From Bacteroidales bacterium (GTDB lineage Bacteria > Bacteroidota > Bacteroidia > Bacteroidales > Azobacteroidaceae), in NCBI GenBank assembly GCA_020860885.1, contig JAJBTS010000226.1, positions 1-8,747 on the forward strand: a stretch of DNA of 8,747 nucleotides, in the 5' to 3' direction. Within the stretch, counting starts at the first letter, position 1. Each line of letters opens with the position of its first letter. Below, piece after piece: positions 1-6,612 of this stretch. The notes beneath the pieces are model-generated. The model was not told the DNA's origin. It searched no databases and worked only from the letters and a program-made list of their open reading frames with translations. Both the position numbers and the translations under genes were made by a program.

Positions 1-17
1 ATATAAAAATACTTCAT
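1..17 (-). CDS. Possible start of a downstream gene, cut by the window edge (candidate immunity gene)
   Basis: On the minus strand an ATG lies at 17-15, ten bases after the stop codon of the large RHS gene. It opens the frame MKYFY before the window ends. Only five codons are visible, so no family can be named. In polymorphic toxin loci the immunity gene usually follows the toxin gene directly on the same strand, and this spacing fits such an arrangement. That role is inferred from position alone. The stretch is very AT-rich, so the ATG could also be chance. Confidence 0.3.
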
Positions 18-27
18 AATTATTTTT

Positions 28-639
28 TTATTTAAAGTCATTCAAAACATCTTTTGGATTTTTGCCCTTGAAAACATTTTCTATGTAAAGATAGGACCCA
101 TTAGAATTTATTCCAAAAATCCATCGTCCATCAATATCTTTTAAAGATTTTGCTCTACCGAAATCGGATACAGGGAGAGTTTGCTTATCAAAAGAGAACT
201 GCCGCCTGTAGGCTTTTATTTCGCCTAACATATAATTACTTCGACCGTATACTCCTCCATTTTTCCAAATATCATATCCGTGGGAAGATTCATGGATTCC
301 GTTGCTTATAGAGCCATTGTTTGCTATAGTCATAATAATTAAGCCGTCTACTAGATCAGCTTCCCCCCTGTTCTCACTAGTTTTTTCGTATGTAAATACC
401 TGTTCTTTTGTTTCTCCCATTTCATTTAATTCTCCAATACCTGCATTTAAGTTTTGTATGCTCGTCTGTAATTCTTCAACCTTTAGTTCATCATTAAGAG
501 TATTTTTTCCTTTTGCCTTCTTTTTGGCTATAGTCGTATTCAACTTTTCTATAGATTGCTGATGTATACTTATTTTACCTGACATTGCGGTTATAAGAGA
601 ATTTGCAAATACCTGATCATCGGCTTTTAACCATTCCCG
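28..639 (-). other. Variable C-terminal tail of the RHS protein: coiled coil plus HExxH zincin-like domain
   Basis: This is residues 1301-1503 of the RHS protein, after the DPDG that closes the core. Residues about 1318-1376 are rich in K, E, L, Q and N with heptad-like spacing, suggesting a coiled coil. The motif H1416-E-S-S-H1420-G-Y-D (codons 280-294) matches the HExxH zinc site of metallopeptidases. E1440 in GEIKAY (codon 220-222), twenty residues later, is a plausible third zinc ligand in the gluzincin manner. The zinc site and toxicity are inferred from motif and position; no specific toxin family is recognised. The DNA is far more AT-rich than the core. Confidence 0.6.
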
Positions 640-3600
640 TCCATCCGGATCGATATACCTCACCGGATTATTCGCCCACTGTGCATAAGGACTTATACTG
701 TAGTATTTCTCTGCCAGCGGATCCATCACCGGAGTGCGCGGTACGAGTCCCCCGAAGGGACGCGCTCCCTGATCGTACCAGTTCAGTCCGTACATCTCAT
801 CCAGCTCTTTGCCTCCGAATTTGAATGGCTGGTAACCCGGGTTTTTCCCTCTCGGGAAAGGCAAACCGAAAGGATAATACTCCGTTTCCTGCGCCGTATG
901 GGTGTAACCGCCGAGGGCGATAACCATCCTGTTGTTACCTAAGTGATCTTTCAGGTAATAATGGTGGACCATATGCCGGTCTCCATAAGATTCGGAAATA
1001 TAGCCTTCGGGAGTAAGGATGTACTTTACTTTCCCGTTTTCGTACACGATGCTTCCGCAATAGTCGGTCGTCAGGACGGAAGCTACGGAATAACTGGTTA
1101 AAGGCTGGAAAGAACCCAAGGGCACATTCAGATTGTTCCGGGTGGTCGTATGGACCGTCCTCAATTTTTTCCCGGCTCCATTGTAAGAATACTGGATAAT
1201 ATGTCCCGGCCTGAATTGTATTTTGAAAGGCATGCCTAAAGACGTATAAGACATGTTAGAGATGCCCGTATGATGATCGAACTGCAGGGAGCCGTTTTTA
1301 TTGTATTCGTACTCTTTGGCAGGCAAAGTGACTCCCGGCTTCAGGAACCCTTTGGCCGCATCGCCTGTTTCCGTTGCTTTGTTAAGGAGATTGCCTACAT
1401 ACGCCAGAGTCAGGTTATCCATATATCCCGTTCCTGTTTTGGACCGCTTCAACTGGGTGATGTTTCCCATTTTGTTGTACGCTACTTCCTCGCTGTAGTT
1501 CTTCGTATTGTTGTATCCGCTGTAAGTATCTTGCCGGTATTGCCCTTTCGTAAGACGATTGAGGGGATCGTACGTATAAAGATAATGCTGGTCGGCTTTC
1601 TGGTTGGAACTCATCCAGGACATCTGGGAGATATTTCCATTGAAAGAAGGCGTATTGCTTCCGGTCGATTGCTCGTAATAGAGTTTCTGGTTGAAGTTTG
1701 CGGAATACATCCTCTTTAGCTGGTCCCGGATATTGAATTCATAATGGATGACCTCGGCATTTCCATACAACGATTTGGATTCGATCTGCCCGTATAAGTT
1801 GTAAGTAATGTTCGACATAGGTATTTCCGGTTGGTCGTCGAGGGAATACAAAGTCGTCTTTAGCCGGTCTACATGATCGTACGAATAAGTATACACTTGT
1901 TTGATCTCCTTTACATGCAGTCTGGAATGGGTGATGATCTTTTTCAGAGGCTTGTTGGTGTGCGAATAATTGACGTATTCTTTTTCAAAACCATCCAGGT
2001 GATTGGCCGCAATCGATTGAATGACGTTCCCTTTTTTGTCGTAATAGAAAACAGATCCCAACATCCTTTGGTTCATATCCGGGCGTAGGAGCAAGGTTCC
2101 GGTAAGCAATCCTTTGGCCGCCACTTTATCGGAGTCCGTACCGTACCTCCGGTTGTTGTATCCTTTTACTACAGGCTGGTATTGAAATTTGCTCTGGCCG
2201 AAAACGGCAAGAGCGGTGAAGTCGTAATTGTCGTAATAATTCACCTGCAGCAATTCTTCCACGGTGAAAGGTATTTCCGCATGTACCTGGGCCGAATAGC
2301 CGTAATTGGGTTTGCTGATATGGAACGTATCCGTGACCGCCCTGTCGGCCAGTTTGGTCCGTAATGTATTCACATCCAAAGAGGACGTCAGTTCGCAAAC
2401 CCCTTTCATAAGCATCTTTCCATGAGTGTCGTATTTATAGAAAGTCCAGCGGTTGGCTGTTAAAGCGCGTTGCTCGCCATCCTGGGAGAAGATCAACCGG
2501 TCTGTTTTATCGTAAACAAAATAAACGGGCCATGTGTTTCTTCCGGGCAGTTTCTTTTCGATACAACGGCCGCGGGAGTCGTATTTGTAGATGTATGCAT
2601 AGTCCAGAAGGTAAAGGTTTGAAGAAGGGTTGTAAGTCGTATTCGATCCCAGGTTTTCGGAAGCCATAGGAGGGAGCACAAAGCGGAGATTTCCCAGCGG
2701 GTCGTAAATGTAATAAGTATCGTGCTTCACACTTCCGTTCATTTGCCGGGACAACAGCAGGCGTCCGAATTTATCGGTAAATTCGTAGGAAACAGAGCCG
2801 TCTTCGTCGGTGTATTTTACCACCTCCAGGGTGTTGTTGGCATACGTATTGTTTTTAACCAGATTATCACCGGATACCGTGTAGTAGTTGCACGGATAAG
2901 TTGCCGAGTTCGACAGATATTCTATCTGTGCGGCATGCCCGTTTCCTTCCCTCCAGGCCGATCCGGGGCCGTATTTCTTTACCGGCCTGTGCAGCGGCGA
3001 GTTTTCGTATACATTTTCGTAGTATCCGTATTCGTCGCGGTAGTAATAGTCGTTTTTGGCATCTGCGGTCCGGTCGCCGGCGTAATAAGAGCCGTTGTTG
3101 GTTTTCGGCAGAGGAAGAGGCCTCCATATTTTCGATTCGCCCCCCAGGTCGTCGTACTCTATACAGGTAACGAGGTCCTGGCGGTTTCCGCCTCCCCAAG
3201 CCTGGTTTTGCTGGATAAGCCTTCCCAATCCGTCGTAAAACCGGATGTTGTCCATGTAATTATGTTCCTGATCAGTAAGGTAAGTGCGGGCGCGGATAAA
3301 GTTCCGGCTCGTTTCCGGTTCCGGACGATTGACATATTCGTTAAAACTCCCTTTGATGTTCGTGGTGATTTCACCGTCGTACATATACCCTTCCGAAACC
3401 ACATAGTAGGTGCCGACAGGAAGATCCCTGTTTATTTTGCTGTTGCATTTATTTGCAGAGGAATAATAGATGGTTGCAATTTGATTTCCCATGGCATTCA
3501 GCAAATGTAAGTTCGTCATATCCAGAGAAGTCCCGCATTGGGATATTTCTATATTTATAGCTCTGGTGAGGGTAAATTTATAAATAATATCTTTGGCTGC

Positions 3601-4539
3601 AATCGGATTGTGCAAATATTTTCCATTGTAATAATTCTGGGAAGAAGAAGAATTCTTCGTATCGCTGTACTCAAAGTCGCGTTCTTTGCTTCCGATATCC
3701 GTAACAGGAAAGACAGTAGGGGAGGCTTCCCCGTGAAGATTCGTCTCGATATACCCGTCGGTAGTCTTCCCCTGGCTCACCACGTAGTAAGTTCCTTCGG
3801 GCAGGATCTTTTTTATGAATGCCAGTTTGGTATTGCTGCAATTGGTTCCTGCTCCTGTATAATTGTCGTTGGAAGCGATTATATCTCCTTTCGAGTTCAA
3901 CAGGAGCATATACGTATCTTCCACTTCCGAGCCGCAGTGATCGATGGTAACTTCCATAGAGCGGTCCAGAATGAACTGGTAAAACAATTGCTTCGTATTC
4001 AATCCCAGGTAATAATTTTCAGAATAGGCGGAATGTCCCGATACGCTTTTATCGAAAGTACCGTCGTACTGGTCTATTTCACTTACCGGGTAAAAATGCG
4101 GTATTCCCACTCCGCTTATGTTGGTGGTTATCTCTCCGTTCTGGCTGTATCCTTCCGAGACGATGTAATAGATCCCGGGAGGAAGTATTTTTATTATGCA
4201 AGCCTGCCGGGTCTGGCTGCAACCGAGATAACCCGAATAATCATCGTTGTATGCGATTCTTTCGCCGGAAGAGTCCAGAAGGTGAAGGTAGGTATCTGCC
4301 ACGGCCGAACCGCAATGCGTGATCACTATCTCCATAGCTTTCAGCAGGCGGAATTTGTAAAAAACATCGTTGGATGGCCTGCCGGCGTAATCGTTGGTGA
4401 AGTTTGCCGTATTCTGGGTGTCGGATTTTGTTTCGAAAGAATAAGCAAAGTTACCTAAGTTTTTTGCGGTCTCCATAGTGTTTTGTCCGTACGAATGGAT
4501 AGACAGGGAGCAGAGTAAAAAGAGAATTATTTTTTTCAT
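28..4539 (-). CDS. Secreted RHS/YD-repeat protein with three N-terminal PPC-like domains and a C-terminal HExxH putative metallopeptidase toxin tail
   Basis: This 1503-residue protein has the layout of a Bacteroidota polymorphic toxin. Residues 1-19 form a Sec signal peptide (MKKIILFLLCSLS, probable cleavage SYG/QN). Residues 21-399 hold three tandem domains of about 125 residues resembling pre-peptidase C-terminal (PPC) domains. Residues about 403-560 resemble the DUF6443 start of RHS proteins (YDGLGRLIQQ). YD-type repeats follow (YDPLGNLRFVLPP at 612-624, YDPLNRL at 990-996). The RHS-associated core covers about 1195-1300 (DHLGNNRMV, MDPLAEKYYSISPYA, NNPVRYIDPDG). The tail, 1301-1503, is variable and carries HESSH. 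In known RHS proteins the repeats form a shell around a toxic C-terminal part; applying this here is inference. The ATG sits in front of a good signal peptide and lacks a Shine-Dalgarno sequence, which is normal in this phylum. The gene starts 18 bases after the T9SS-cargo gene and probably shares its transcript. There is no T9SS sorting domain at the C-terminus, so the surface or release route is unclear. Confidence 0.9.
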   Translation of the reverse strand: MKKIILFLLCSLSIHSYGQNTMETAKNLGNFAYSFETKSDTQNTANFTNDYAGRPSNDVFYKFRLLKAMEIVITHCGSAVADTYLHLLDSSGERIAYNDDYSGYLGCSQTRQACIIKILPPGIYYIVSEGYSQNGEITTNISGVGIPHFYPVSEIDQYDGTFDKSVSGHSAYSENYYLGLNTKQLFYQFILDRSMEVTIDHCGSEVEDTYMLLLNSKGDIIASNDNYTGAGTNCSNTKLAFIKKILPEGTYYVVSQGKTTDGYIETNLHGEASPTVFPVTDIGSKERDFEYSDTKNSSSSQNYYNGKYLHNPIAAKDIIYKFTLTRAINIEISQCGTSLDMTNLHLLNAMGNQIATIYYSSANKCNSKINRDLPVGTYYVVSEGYMYDGEITTNIKGSFNEYVNRPEPETSRNFIRARTYLTDQEHNYMDNIRFYDGLGRLIQQNQAWGGGNRQDLVTCIEYDDLGGESKIWRPLPLPKTNNGSYYAGDRTADAKNDYYYRDEYGYYENVYENSPLHRPVKKYGPGSAWREGNGHAAQIEYLSNSATYPCNYYTVSGDNLVKNNTYANNTLEVVKYTDEDGSVSYEFTDKFGRLLLSRQMNGSVKHDTYYIYDPLGNLRFVLPPMASENLGSNTTYNPSSNLYLLDYAYIYKYDSRGRCIEKKLPGRNTWPVYFVYDKTDRLIFSQDGEQRALTANRWTFYKYDTHGKMLMKGVCELTSSLDVNTLRTKLADRAVTDTFHISKPNYGYSAQVHAEIPFTVEELLQVNYYDNYDFTALAVFGQSKFQYQPVVKGYNNRRYGTDSDKVAAKGLLTGTLLLRPDMNQRMLGSVFYYDKKGNVIQSIAANHLDGFEKEYVNYSHTNKPLKKIITHSRLHVKEIKQVYTYSYDHVDRLKTTLYSLDDQPEIPMSNITYNLYGQIESKSLYGNAEVIHYEFNIRDQLKRMYSANFNQKLYYEQSTGSNTPSFNGNISQMSWMSSNQKADQHYLYTYDPLNRLTKGQYRQDTYSGYNNTKNYSEEVAYNKMGNITQLKRSKTGTGYMDNLTLAYVGNLLNKATETGDAAKGFLKPGVTLPAKEYEYNKNGSLQFDHHTGISNMSYTSLGMPFKIQFRPGHIIQYSYNGAGKKLRTVHTTTRNNLNVPLGSFQPLTSYSVASVLTTDYCGSIVYENGKVKYILTPEGYISESYGDRHMVHHYYLKDHLGNNRMVIALGGYTHTAQETEYYPFGLPFPRGKNPGYQPFKFGGKELDEMYGLNWYDQGARPFGGLVPRTPVMDPLAEKYYSISPYAQWANNPVRYIDPDGREWLKADDQVFANSLITAMSGKISIHQQSIEKLNTTIAKKKAKGKNTLNDELKVEELQTSIQNLNAGIGELNEMGETKEQVFTYEKTSENRGEADLVDGLIIMTIANNGSISNGIHESSHGYDIWKNGGVYGRSNYMLGEIKAYRRQFSFDKQTLPVSDFGRAKSLKDIDGRWIFGINSNGSYLYIENVFKGKNPKDVLNDFK
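3343..4479 (-). other. Three tandem PPC-like domains at the N-terminus of the RHS protein
   Basis: Residues about 21-143, 148-271 and 276-399 repeat one pattern: an aromatic strand (VFYKF, LFYQF, IIYKF), then CGS or CGT, then LHLL or MLLL followed by a G and IA, then a second cysteine, then LPxGTYYVVSxG and TTNI or ETNL. Cysteines recur in each copy (C76/C107, C202/C234, C335/C365; copy one has an extra C114), suggesting a disulfide per domain. The pattern resembles beta-sandwich pre-peptidase C-terminal domains, which in secreted proteins often bind surfaces or glycans. The binding role is inference. Confidence 0.65.
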
Positions 4540-4557
4540 ATTGTTTTTGGTTTGAGG

Positions 4558-5718
4558 TTATCGTTTCATAATGATCTCACTGATCAGCTTATCGTCCAGC
4601 CATACATCCAATACATAATTCCCGACAGCCAACCTGCTGAAAGGAAGCGAGAAATTACAGGTTCCGGCAGGGTGATACCCTTTCGAATCGTCTATTTCGA
4701 GTAATCCCATAGGATTTCTCACCTGGATCCGTATATCTGCTTCGCGTGGAAGATACAATTCGATCCCTAAAGGTTCCATACGGACGGGATTGGGGTAGAT
4801 GTTGTAGGTAAGGCCTTCCCAGGGATCCGGTTCTTCCGTTTCTTGGGGGTCAGGATTCTCCCCGGTTTCGATTCCCTCTTCCAGGACAGCCAGATTTTCA
4901 TTGTCGTCTTCCAGGTAATAATGTTCCTGGGGAGGGTAGAAAAAAGCGGTATTTAAGAATTCGTTTTCTTCCATTTCCGGTTCTTTGTATTGCTCCCAAC
5001 TGCGGAAGGTTTCGAATACCGGGTAGCGGTAACCTTTTTCGTACCAGCGGAAGGTTTCGACAACAAACACTACCGGATCGTCCTGAAGACGGGTATCGAT
5101 ACTGTCTTGGGAAATAACAGGCGGAGATTTCTGTTTCCTGTAAAACCCGGGCCCGATAGGTTGTGTCTCTTCCGCGATGTACTTAACGCTTCGGGTACGT
5201 AACACGTGTTTCAAAGTATCTTTATTGGGGAGTATCATCATACCGTACGCATCCGCTGTGGTTTCTACGGTTCCCATCACATCCATCTCCAGGCGGTTTC
5301 CGTAGGTTCCATGACCGTAGAAATATGATTTCTTACGATCTCCGTACCGGAAAGGAAATTCCATCACCAGTTCGGGTTGGTGATTCTTAAGTTCCGTAGT
5401 TTGATTTTCAAATCCAGTCAGGAGCAGGGAATCGTTCCGCAAGGTGTAATGATAGTGCGTCAGGTGTTCGGTTCCTGTGATAATGGAGTTATCGTGTTCG
5501 GTATAGGCCAGTTCGTATTCATCGTTCAGGATTTCCAGCCGGCTGAAATCCCAGAGCACATTTTCTCCCGGCCGGCCCGGATCTTTGTCGCCCACTTGTT
5601 GTTTGAATATCCTGTCGCCGGAGCGGTACATATTTAATTCGGGCTGTAGGCTATGCTGGGAAAAAGCGGGAATTAAGAAAGTGATCAGGGATAAGAGGAT
5701 TAAAAAACTCTTTTTCAT
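4558..5718 (-). CDS. Secreted protein with T9SS type A C-terminal sorting domain
   Basis: From the preferred start this is a 386-residue protein. Residues 1-21 (MKKSFLILLSLITFLIPAFS, then Q) are a clear Sec signal peptide. The body has motifs (VLWDFSRL, EFPFRYGD, TADAYGMMILPN, LRTRSVKYIAEE) that I associate with T9SS-exported Bacteroidota proteins of unknown function, which often carry DFS and FPF-YGD signatures. Residues about 246-302 form an acidic, proline-containing linker. The last 80 or so residues (YNIYPNPV, then GNYVLDVWLDDKLISEIIMKR) match the type A sorting domain that directs export across the outer membrane. An ATG 27 bases upstream (5745) would add nine residues, MPNPRTILF, ahead of the signal peptide; I prefer 5718 because it gives a standard signal peptide. 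The gene is first in an operon with the RHS gene, with an 18-base gap. The function of the body is unknown; the pairing suggests a role in display or delivery of the RHS protein, which is inference. Confidence 0.85.
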   Translation of the reverse strand: MKKSFLILLSLITFLIPAFSQHSLQPELNMYRSGDRIFKQQVGDKDPGRPGENVLWDFSRLEILNDEYELAYTEHDNSIITGTEHLTHYHYTLRNDSLLLTGFENQTTELKNHQPELVMEFPFRYGDRKKSYFYGHGTYGNRLEMDVMGTVETTADAYGMMILPNKDTLKHVLRTRSVKYIAEETQPIGPGFYRKQKSPPVISQDSIDTRLQDDPVVFVVETFRWYEKGYRYPVFETFRSWEQYKEPEMEENEFLNTAFFYPPQEHYYLEDDNENLAVLEEGIETGENPDPQETEEPDPWEGLTYNIYPNPVRMEPLGIELYLPREADIRIQVRNPMGLLEIDDSKGYHPAGTCNFSLPFSRLAVGNYVLDVWLDDKLISEIIMKR

Positions 5719-5826
5719 AAATAAGATTGTTCGGGGATTAGGCATAATGTTCGGGAGATTAGGGGTTATTAATATTTAGTGATTTGTATTATTTTTGCAT
5801 TATTACTTAGTTTTGGTACTCTTTTG

Positions 5827-5862
5827 CAAATATATGTAAATTTTTTCTAAAAACCAAACAAA
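5827..5862 (-). promoter_or_regulatory. Bacteroides-type promoter of the T9SS-cargo/RHS operon
   Basis: On the minus strand the -7 box is TATATTTG (5834-5827), matching the Bacteroidota consensus TAnnTTTG. Twenty bases upstream lies TTTG at 5858-5855, with a second TTTG directly adjacent (5862-5859), matching the -33 element. The expected transcription start near 5820 gives a leader of about 100 bases before the ATG at 5718. No promoter of similar quality was seen between this gene and the RHS gene, supporting one transcript. Confidence 0.7.
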
Positions 5863-6075
5863 AAGAGTGATATTTTTAAGCATAAGTGGTAAAAGGTTAC
5901 TAATCAAACTTATCCGTATATGTTAGCTTTGTAATCTCTATTTCATCTTTATACGGAAAAGCGTTTTTAGTTTTCTTTCCGGAAACAGTGTGGTAGTCGA
6001 TGTATTTGCAGTACAGATTTAATAAAAGTATTCCGGTAGCAGAGAGAAATATTATTTAAAATAAGTTTTTCATTC
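5863..6075. other. Intergenic stretch without recognisable genes
   Basis: This AT-rich segment upstream of the operon promoter has no reading frame with recognisable protein character on either strand, no tRNA-like fold that I can see, and no strong repeat. Regulatory sites for the operon could lie here but none can be named. Confidence 0.5.
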
Positions 6076-6110
6076 ACCACCTTTTTCAGAAAAGGGGGTT
6101 GGGGGGATAT
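6076..6110. repeat. Short G-rich hairpin motif, possibly a dispersed repeat
   Basis: The segment has a small stem (CCTTTT at 6080-6085 against AAAAGG at 6090-6095, four-base loop) followed by two G-runs (5 and 6 G) separated by TT. Read on the minus strand it is a C-rich run followed by the small hairpin. It resembles short intergenic repeats seen in many copies in some bacterial genomes, but copy number cannot be judged from one window. Confidence 0.3.
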
Positions 6111-6116
6111 CCTTTT

Positions 6117-6164
6117 CCATTTCCCTTTCCATTTCCCTTTCCATTTCCCTTTCCATTTCCCTTT
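6117..6164. repeat. Tandem repeat, four exact copies of a 12-bp unit
   Basis: The unit CCATTTCCCTTT is repeated four times without a mismatch at 6117-6128, 6129-6140, 6141-6152 and 6153-6164, followed by degenerate CT-rich sequence to about 6178. The unit contains two related six-base halves. A purine-only strand interrupted by single T bases lies on the minus strand. Such arrays commonly vary in copy number by slippage. It is not in a convincing gene. Confidence 0.9.
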
Positions 6165-6213
6165 CCTCTTCCTTTTCCTACGGCGTAACTTCCGCGGCAT
6201 GCCGCAACTAAAT

Positions 6214-6291
6214 CAGTTACCAGTGAACAGTAAACAGTCACCAGTAAGCAGTAAAACAGTGAACGGTAAACAGTTATTAATTACCAGTTAC
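6214..6291 (+). repeat. Heptamer array, CAGTRAA-type units, left arm
   Basis: Reading from 6214, almost every seven bases a new CAGT-type unit starts: CAGTTAC, CAGTGAA, CAGTAAA, CAGTCAC, CAGTAAG, an eight-base CAGTAAAA, CAGTGAA, CGGTAAA, CAGTTAT, a degenerate unit, CAGTTAC. About eleven units are visible. The same unit recurs in the opposite orientation at 6317-6337 and 6405-6446, so the whole region can form a large foldback. Confidence 0.85.
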
Positions 6292-6325
6292 ATAAAGTAG
6301 TTTTAATTAATTCGTGTTTACCGTT
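6262..6325. repeat. Inverted repeat inside the heptamer region
   Basis: AACGGTAAACA (6262-6272) pairs perfectly with TGTTTACCGTT (6315-6325). After a symmetric 3-by-3 internal loop, ATTAATTA (6276-6283) pairs with TAATTAAT (6304-6311), leaving a 20-base loop. The arms are built of heptamer units in opposite orientation. Three reversed units (TTTACCG, TTTGTTG, TTTACCC) span 6317-6337. Confidence 0.7.
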
Positions 6326-6350
6326 TGTTGTTTACCCTATTCCCTAAGAA

Positions 6351-6406
6351 AGCTTCTTAAATCATTGAATCAAGAGCCAACTTTAGAGGGTTAAACATAA
6401 GAAGCT
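6351..6406. repeat. Inverted repeat, 9-bp arms, between the heptamer arrays
   Basis: AGCTTCTTA (6351-6359) pairs with TAAGAAGCT (6398-6406) around a loop of 38 bases. It lies directly next to the right heptamer array and may extend the foldback of the region. On its own the stem is weak. Confidence 0.5.
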
Positions 6407-6446
6407 CACTGTTTACTGTTTACTGTTCACTGGTGACTGTTCACTG
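6405..6446 (-). repeat. Heptamer array, right arm in opposite orientation
   Basis: Six exact seven-base steps are seen on the plus strand: CTCACTG, TTTACTG, TTTACTG, TTCACTG, GTGACTG, TTCACTG. On the minus strand these read CAGTGAA, CAGTCAC, CAGTGAA, CAGTAAA, CAGTAAA, CAGTGAG. The 20 bases at 6415-6434 are the exact reverse complement of 6219-6238 in the left arm. Confidence 0.85.
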
Positions 6447-6487
6447 AGTTTGGTTTATATACGTAGGAAAATGGATAAAGAGTTTTG

Positions 6488-6554
6488 AAATATTCGCACG
6501 TCCCATTTTTTCAAATGCGACCACGATTTAAAAAAATGGGACGTGCGAATATTT
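6488..6554 (-). terminator. Long near-perfect hairpin downstream of the lyase gene (candidate terminator or palindromic repeat)
   Basis: The 24 bases at 6488-6511 are the exact reverse complement of 6531-6554. The 19 bases between them can pair further (AAAT 6513-6516 with ATTT 6526-6529, then CG with CG around ACCA), so the element is almost entirely stem. It begins about 58 bases after the stop codon of the MalY-type gene, where a terminator is expected. However, there is no clear U-run after the stem in that direction, and the stem is much longer than a usual intrinsic terminator, so a dispersed palindromic element is an equally good reading. Confidence 0.55.
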
Positions 6555-6612
6555 TCAGTATAAGGCCCTTTTCATTATAAGACATTTGCCCGTACTGCCA
6601 GGTACTTTCCTA

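Noticed and set aside
718..780. Possible frameshift in the RHS core, where WYDQGARPFGGLVPRTPVMDP departs from the usual YDYGARxYD...GRF pattern
   Set aside because: The alternative frames here do not restore the usual motif, and one reaches a stop; the segment appears to be a diverged in-frame variant.
2722..4458. Long plus-strand frames of 262 and 306 codons opposite the RHS gene
   Set aside because: They lie antisense inside a well-supported gene, have no family resemblance, and follow from the codon bias of the RHS repeats.
5719..5745. Upstream start for the T9SS-cargo gene adding nine residues
   Set aside because: It would put MPNPRTILF ahead of a standard MKKSFLILL signal peptide; the internal ATG gives the more usual export signal, though the longer form is not excluded.
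5790..5797. Plus-strand TATTTTTG resembling a -7 box
   Set aside because: There is no TTTG at the expected upstream distance and no plus-strand gene to its right.
5967..6200. A 77-codon minus-strand frame rich in KGKW repeats
   Set aside because: Its first half is just the translation of the 12-bp tandem repeat and the G-rich motif; the rest has no protein character and there is no promoter or leader.
6214..6446. CRISPR-like array
   Set aside because: The unit is seven bases with no unique spacers, the orientation flips, and no cas gene is present.
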